From NCBI GenBank assembly GCA_030847615.1, contig JAUMIR010000004.1:103678001-103742000 (forward strand): a stretch of DNA of 64,000 bases. The letters are read 5' to 3'. Shown here in pieces: positions 61,700-64,000 of this stretch. The position numbers and the translations under genes were made by a program. How positions within the stretch are numbered: the stretch's first letter is position 1; every line of letters begins with the position of its first letter. This DNA comes from Gambelia wislizenii (lineage: Eukaryota > Chordata > Lepidosauria > Squamata > Crotaphytidae). The notes under the pieces are model-generated. The model was given only the letters and a program-made list of their open reading frames with translations, had not been told where the DNA came from and did not search any database.

Positions 61700-64000
61700 T
61701 GGTGCTACCTTTCCATAGTGGTGGAATTAGGTGCTCCTGTGAAGCAAGAGGCTACATTGATGGTAGCATTGCTATTGGTAGTGTTTCCCAAGTCAGAAAG
61801 GCTTTTGCTGATGGGCCAGACTTGATGGTACCCAAACCCCATGAAATATATTTCATCATAAATACAAAATGGGATTGGTCATTGCCTAGGTCAAAAAGGA
61901 TTGTCGGATGTCAGTCTTCCTGGACATCAGATGAAAAACTGGTAGAGCTCAGTATCTTTTGCTAGGGAAGCAGGACAAGATACTGTGAAGCCACTGGAAG
62001 GCAGGCCATAGTGAAGAAATGGAGAGGCAGAAAACAGATGATGGTGATGAATGATGATTTTTCTGCTACCACAGAAAGCACTGGCAAGAAAAGTTCTTTC
62101 TTATGACCATTCTGCCCTCTCTGTTTGGAAAATATCCAAACCACTTATCTAGCCAACATGTAATCATAAGCTTTTCCCTCTCTGAAAAGCTTTCTGGCCA
62201 ACATGTAATCACTGTGTCCTCAGTTTCAATGTCCACTAATGGAGCAGAGCAACAAAAGAACCAAAGGACCATACTGATGGATACAAGCAGATCAACATGT
62301 TGGTAATGTTGTTAATATTGTCTATCACCAATCAATCAGTCAAGCAAATATATTGTTACCAGCCAATGACTATTACAGTGTAAGTCACAAGCACAATGTC
62401 TATGAAAACAAAGGCATTGATCTCATATGAAAATGAAACAGCAACTTTTTCTTTTTGGCTACTGGGTGTGCTAGAAACATATTTCTGTCATAAAAAAAGG
62501 CCCATTTCATGGGCAGATCCCTGTTTTGTGTCAGTTCTTTAAATCTCTGACTAAAACAACAATGATGAGTTATTGTCAAGAAGACCATGCCAAATGACTA
62601 TCTGAGGGAGAGGGGGAGAATCCCAGAGATGCCTTATAAACAGATTCCTACTGTCAGGTTTTCCCAGAGCTCCAAAGCTGATGTGACACAGATGTTGTGA
62701 ATGGTGTCAGACAATATTCAAAGTGATGTGCCTGGAAGGATGAGTTTTAATATACATTTAAATTGCCATCAGGCTACATGAGGCTGGGATTATACAGCTA
62801 TGATGTTTTTTGGTAGAAAATGGGAAGGAAGATCCAGATAAAAGTTCATTCTAAGCATACAGATAAACAAAAATAGGAGGCTGTAAATACATATATTTTA
62901 AAAGTCAGATTTGTAAAGTAAGAACAGAAGAACATCGAAAGACAAGCAATCTAGAAAGCTTAAAAATTGCAAAAGTGATTTCCAATAATCCACTCTCCAC
63001 TGGGTTATATTCTCAGCTGCCCTAAGAAATATGATCAACATTGATACTGAGAGAGGACTGAGATACATGTATTTGTAAGGTGTGGTACAGTGTTGTTCAT
63101 TCCAATGATTTCTTCTGAATAAGAGTGTTCACTAGAGATTAAGATAATATTTGTAAATTTTCAAATCTCAGACAAAAAAAGAACAAGGAGAATTCTGGAA
63201 AAGGAGGCACCTTCACAGTTCGGAACTTATTCTGCAGGAAGAATACACTGTTTCCCACAGAAAACAGCTCTTTTTGTGCAGAAAAGTTATTTGCTGATTC
63301 TGTACAAGTTGAGCTTCCATGATGATGATGACTGCTGATACAAGGTGCACACAGGCATATGCGTGTTCCATGTAATTTGTCAAAAAAGACACAATTGCAG
63401 GGATTTAAACCATAATCTTTCCCATAAATAATTAAAGCCCATTAGCTAATTGGAAGGATTGCAGCTGTTGCCAGAGTGGTTAATAAAACTAAATCCTTTG
63501 AACTAGTCGCTTTGAAGACAGCAAGTGTTTGAAGTCAAAGTTACAGGTAAGACCAGCTTGATGTTGTTGCAGGCAGACAAGACTATTTGGTTGTGCATAA
63601 GTTGAAGGGAGGGACAGAATGCGAATAATTTGTCCTGGCAAAGTGCTGATTATTGTACAATGGAGCTAGATATGGTTTCCCTGCTAATACTGTCCTCAAA
63701 GTGACAAAAATAAATACAGGTAAGGTGATGTCTTCCCCACCCCTCTCTGACAGAACACTTATGCCTTTGGTGATGGCAGAATGGAAAGAACCTTATGCCC
63801 CTCCCTGTTCCAACTATAGGTGGCACTATTTTCCTTTCATGGACCTGTCCTGCTCCCACTTACATTGTGACCTCTAAGATATGCTTACCAGGATAGGAAC
63901 ATCCCACTCTCTGAGATTTCATGGCTAAATCCTGAAACCTAGGGATGGTGTATGGTGATATCTCAGAGGGCACAGCCCGACGATGTCATGAAGCTTGATA
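61700..64000. other. unassigned sequence; possible conserved non-coding block at 63380-63570
   Basis: No gene or transposon is recognised. The block at 63380-63570 contains homeodomain-like and E-box words (see findings). Two good splice-donor words CAGGTAAG (about 63545 and 63717) have no matching exon. Confidence 0.4.

Noticed and set aside
63540..63725. Two strong splice-donor words CAGGTAAG
   Set aside because: No open exon with an acceptor and conserved coding text precedes them; such words occur by chance.

Overview
The window looks like nuclear DNA of a squamate reptile, most likely a lizard. It is AT-rich and full of microsatellites. It carries a combination of repeats expected there: Sauria-type tRNA SINEs, a 5S-derived Sauria SINE, a Bov-B 3' end, CR1, L2-like, L1, R4-type and Penelope-like retroelements, a Gypsy LTR element, hAT and Tigger/pogo DNA transposons, Helitron-like elements, and several families of foldback MITEs. 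I found no host protein-coding exon, tRNA, rRNA gene or CRISPR array that I can support. The DNA is therefore intergenic or a large intron. Lineage and element clades are assigned from remembered family features, not from a database search.

Layout. 1-7.9 kb: mostly unassigned sequence with two short-target-site MITEs (1742-2308, 5218-5800), a worn L2-like LINE (2553-3420) and a CR1 fragment (6916-7640). 7.9-11.6 kb: an L2-like LINE on the minus strand split by a 1.7 kb GC-rich MITE that holds about nine 149-bp tandem units. 12-16.2 kb: a hAT MITE with target duplication, a SINE and a MITE. 16.45-18.6 kb: a CR1 with one reading-frame break. 21-22.3 kb: a Tigger-like MITE, then a hAT element containing a long foldback MITE. 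24.2-26.9 kb: a four-level nest (Helitron-like > Gypsy > Tigger-like > LINE fragment). 27.6-29.3 kb: a Penelope-like fragment with its GIY-YIG end, then a MITE. 31-37.6 kb: two 96-bp minisatellite/SINE-tail composites and two copies of a LINE with a (GA)n tail. 37.8-46.3 kb: a possible solo LTR, a MITE with a small retro-insertion, a 5S-Sauria SINE, an L2-like 3' end, a Sauria SINE and a Bov-B end.

47.1-54.6 kb holds the one apparently functional unit: a full-length L1 of about 7.1 kb. It has three 120-bp promoter monomers, open ORF1 and ORF2, a poly(A) signal, an A tail and 11-bp target-site duplications, and it sits inside an older MITE. A second copy of that MITE at 39059-39465 serves as the empty site. 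54.6-55.7 kb has two more MITEs, 57.5-59 kb a Helitron-like element with a minisatellite split by a SINE, and 59.2-61.7 kb an L2-like and an R4-type LINE, the latter cut by a MITE. The last 2.3 kb are unassigned.

How the parts relate: autonomous elements here (L1, and once L2-like, Bov-B and others) supply enzymes for retrotransposition. The SINEs share 3' tails with the LINE partners they probably used, and the MITEs have no enzyme of their own. Nesting gives relative ages, with the L1 among the youngest insertions.
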